Source: Christensenella sp. UBA2853 (lineage in GTDB: Bacteria > Bacillota > Clostridia > Christensenellales > Aristaeellaceae). From it: 25,430 nucleotides of DNA. The notes beneath the pieces were generated by a model. That model was not told the DNA's origin and searched no databases. It worked only from the letters and a program-made list of their open reading frames with translations. This document shows positions 23,895-25,430 of this stretch, in pieces; position 1 is the first letter of the stretch; each line of letters starts with the position of its first letter. A program made the position numbers and the translations under genes. Location: assembly GCA_002350845.1 (NCBI GenBank), contig DEFL01000018.1:1-25430 (forward strand), in the 5' to 3' direction.

Positions 23895-24935
23895 ATGAGA
23901 ACTTCAGATTTTGATTATGAACTGCCGCAGGAACTGATTGCGCAGACGCCTGTGGAACCGAGAGACCACTGCAGACTGATGGTCGCAAGGGCAGACGGCT
24001 CGCCGCGGGAAGACCACCTGTTTTACGAAGTGATCGATGAACTTCACGCCGGCGACTGTCTGGTGATCAATGAGACACGCGTGATTCCTGCACGGCTGCT
24101 CGGCGTAAAGGAAGAAACCGGGGTCCCGGTGGAAGTACTGCTGCTCAGACGGCAGAACGCCAATGAATGGGAAGCACTGGTCCGTCCGGGAAGACGTCTG
24201 AAGCCGGGAACGTGGTGCTCGTTCGGGGATGGGCTCCTGCGGTGTGAAATCCTCGGCAATGTTCCGGAAACCGGGGGACGCTTTGTGCGTTTTTCCTATG
24301 AAGGCGTCTTTGAAGAACTGCTGGACAGGCTCGGCGAAATGCCGCTGCCCCCGTACATTCATGAGAAGCTGGAAGATCCGGAAAAGTATCAGACCGTGTA
24401 TGCAAAGCAGGAGGGCTCCGCTGCGGCGCCGACCGCAGGTCTGCATTTTACTGAGGAACTGCTGAACCGGATCAGAGAAAAGGGCGTCTCGATTGTTCCG
24501 GTGCTCCTTCACGTTGGTTTGGGCACATTCCGGCCGGTGAAGGAAGACAATGTGGATGATCATAAGATGCATTCTGAATGGTATCAGGTTACACAGGAGG
24601 CAGCGGACCGGATCAACCAGGCGAAAGCCGCAGGCGGAAGACTGGTCTGTGTGGGCACAACATCAGTTCGCACCATTGAAACCGTAGCCGATGATCAGGG
24701 CGTCATCCATCCGGGCAGCGGAGAAACACAGATTTTCATCAAGCCGGGTGTCAGGATCAAGGCTGTCGATGCGCTGATTACCAATTTTCATCTTCCGCAG
24801 TCCACGCTCCTGATGCTGGTTTCCGCCTTCATGGGCAGGGAACAGGCGCTCGCCGCCTACAGGGAAGCGGTGGAAAAACGGTATCGCTTTTTCTCTTTCG
24901 GAGATGCGATGTATATTGAAACGGTTCGTGAATGA
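23895..24935 (+). CDS. queA: S-adenosylmethionine:tRNA ribosyltransferase-isomerase QueA
   Basis: A 346-residue enzyme that transfers the ribosyl part of SAM to preQ1 in tRNA, giving epoxyqueuosine. Family blocks are FDYELPQELIAQTPVEPRD near the start, VINETRVIPARL, GSAAAPTAGLHFT, LHVGLGTFRPV, CVGTTSVRTIE and TNFHLPQSTLLMLVSAF. The ribosome binding site is poor: GAGG sits 14 bases before the ATG, inside the end of ruvB, so translation probably depends on coupling (9 bases separate the genes). tgt, which often follows, is not here. Confidence 0.97.
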   Translation: MRTSDFDYELPQELIAQTPVEPRDHCRLMVARADGSPREDHLFYEVIDELHAGDCLVINETRVIPARLLGVKEETGVPVEVLLLRRQNANEWEALVRPGRRLKPGTWCSFGDGLLRCEILGNVPETGGRFVRFSYEGVFEELLDRLGEMPLPPYIHEKLEDPEKYQTVYAKQEGSAAAPTAGLHFTEELLNRIREKGVSIVPVLLHVGLGTFRPVKEDNVDDHKMHSEWYQVTQEAADRINQAKAAGGRLVCVGTTSVRTIETVADDQGVIHPGSGETQIFIKPGVRIKAVDALITNFHLPQSTLLMLVSAFMGREQALAAYREAVEKRYRFFSFGDAMYIETVRE

Positions 24936-24941
24936 TGCTGA

Positions 24942-25045
24942 CCCTGTCCCTGGCGCGGACTCCCGGGAGGATCGGACAGGGCGGGGAGCATGCAAAAGCC
25001 CTGTATTCCTGCGGAATCAGGCGCTTCAGGGCTTGAAAAGCAAGC
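24942..25045. other. Strongly structured region between queA and tRNA-Gly
   Basis: Three complementary pairs in about 100 bases: CCCTGTCC (24942-24949) with GGACAGGG (24974-24981); AAGCCCTG (24996-25003) with CAGGGCTT (25027-25034), enclosing ATTCC/GGAAT; and GCTTG (25031-25035) with CAAGC (25041-25045), which competes with the second. None has a long T-run on the plus strand. Possibly a non-canonical queA terminator. Confidence 0.45.
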
Positions 25046-25067
25046 GAAACAGAAGAAAAACAAACTC

Positions 25068-25095
25068 TTGACAGCTGACGAAAAGTTGCTACAAT
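25068..25095 (+). promoter_or_regulatory. tRNA-Gly-tuf promoter
   Basis: Consensus TTGACA (25068-25073), 16-base spacer, TACAAT (25090-25095). A strong promoter, as expected for a tRNA and EF-Tu. The start would be about 35 bases before the tRNA. Confidence 0.85.
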
Positions 25096-25138
25096 ATACT
25101 CCGTCGCAAGTCTGTTTAGGCTTGTTGATGCGGATTTT

Positions 25139-25212
25139 GCAGGTGTAGCTCAATGGTAGAGCGTCGGCTTCCCAAGCCGATAACGTGGGTTCGATTCCCA
25201 TCACCTGCTCCA
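25139..25212 (+). tRNA. tRNA-Gly (anticodon CCC)
   Basis: Acceptor GCAGGTG pairs with CACCTGC. The anticodon stem TCGGC/GCCGA has loop TTCCCAA (anticodon CCC), and the T arm GTGGG-TTCGATT-CCCAT is complete. The CCA end is encoded (25210-25212), unlike the other two tRNAs in the window. It decodes GGG. Confidence 0.97.
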
Positions 25213-25280
25213 GTGCCGCATCAACCGCCATGAACAGCGACAGGAAAGCTGCAGCTGTCTGCAGTGGAGTAAGGCCCCGG

Positions 25281-25320
25281 GTGTCCGGGACACGAAAATA
25301 ACCTTCGCAGTTTGTGCGAA
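25281..25320 (+). other. Hairpins in the tuf leader
   Basis: GTGTC-CGG-GACAC (25281-25293), which can also pair as CCCGG/CCGGG (25276-25289), and TTCGCA-GTTTG-TGCGAA (25304-25320) ending 4 bases before the tuf ribosome binding site. Possible RNA processing or control elements between tRNA-Gly and tuf. Confidence 0.4.
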
Positions 25321-25338
25321 ATCGAGGAGGAGATTCCC

Positions 25339-25430
25339 ATGGCAAAGGAACATTATCAGCGGACAAAGCCGCATGTCAACATCGGCACCATCGGCCACGT
25401 TGACCATGGCAAGACCACTCTGACTGCTGC
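25339..25430 (+). CDS. tuf: Elongation factor Tu, 5' part (cut by window end)
   Basis: Only the first 30 codons are present. They read MAKEHYQRTKPHVNIGTIGH followed by VDHGKTTLTA, the universal EF-Tu N-terminus with the G1 phosphate loop GHVDHGKT. EF-Tu delivers aminoacyl-tRNA to the ribosome. GAGGAGG (25324-25330) lies 8 bases before the ATG. It follows tRNA-Gly by 126 bases with no terminator seen, so the two are probably cotranscribed. Confidence 0.95.
   Translation, partial: MAKEHYQRTKPHVNIGTIGHVDHGKTTLTA

Overview
The window looks like ordinary core chromosome of a Gram-positive (Firmicutes/Clostridia-like) bacterium of moderate GC. The evidence is strong AGGAGG-type ribosome binding sites throughout, a perfect CIRCE operator before groES-groEL, the short HisG plus HisZ form of ATP phosphoribosyltransferase, a tig-clpP-clpX cluster, a FatA/FatB-type acyl-ACP thioesterase, and an IspH-ribosomal protein S1 fusion of the kind known from Clostridia. 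I see no phage, transposon, CRISPR array or plasmid gene. A species cannot be named from this sequence.

Layout. 37-2040 (minus): groES-groEL with CIRCE and a promoter. 2258-4039: mutY (plus) and an acyl-ACP thioesterase (minus), tail to tail with no base between them. 4208-7692 (plus): cmk-plsC, then the ispH-rpsA fusion under its own promoter, closed by a strong terminator. 7801-10271: thiamine pyrophosphokinase, purC and an exported phosphodiester-glycosidase-like protein. 10446-13763: trigger factor, ClpP and ClpX, closed by a bidirectional terminator. 13850-15064 (minus): a PfkB-family kinase, then tRNA-Pro(CGG) and tRNA-Thr(CGT) with their own promoter and terminator. 15065-15467: a gene-poor, purine-rich stretch ending in the his promoter. 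15468-20579: a tightly coupled his operon (hisZ-hisG-hisD-hisB-hisA-hisIE). 20675-21649: an exported protein with a possible C39/papain-like catalytic triad. 21721-24935: ruvC-ruvA-ruvB-queA. 25139-25430: tRNA-Gly(CCC) followed by the start of tuf, cut by the window edge.

The genes cover protein folding and degradation (GroESL, trigger factor, ClpXP), DNA repair and recombination (MutY, RuvABC), lipid and isoprenoid synthesis (thioesterase, PlsC, IspH), translation (S1, EF-Tu, tRNAs, queuosine) and histidine, purine and thiamine metabolism. The most notable points are: (1) the ispH-rpsA fusion shows an abrupt change in arginine codon use at the domain junction and has an in-frame Shine-Dalgarno plus ATG exactly there, suggesting that free S1 could be made from the same mRNA; (2) the his operon lacks both subunits of IGP synthase (hisH and hisF); (3) several promoters (his, tig, ispH, cmk) carry inverted repeats over the -35 box or start site, candidate operators for unidentified regulators; (4) many promoters share a TTGCNN -35 box with an exact 17-base spacer. 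I did not find a clearly new multi-gene system.
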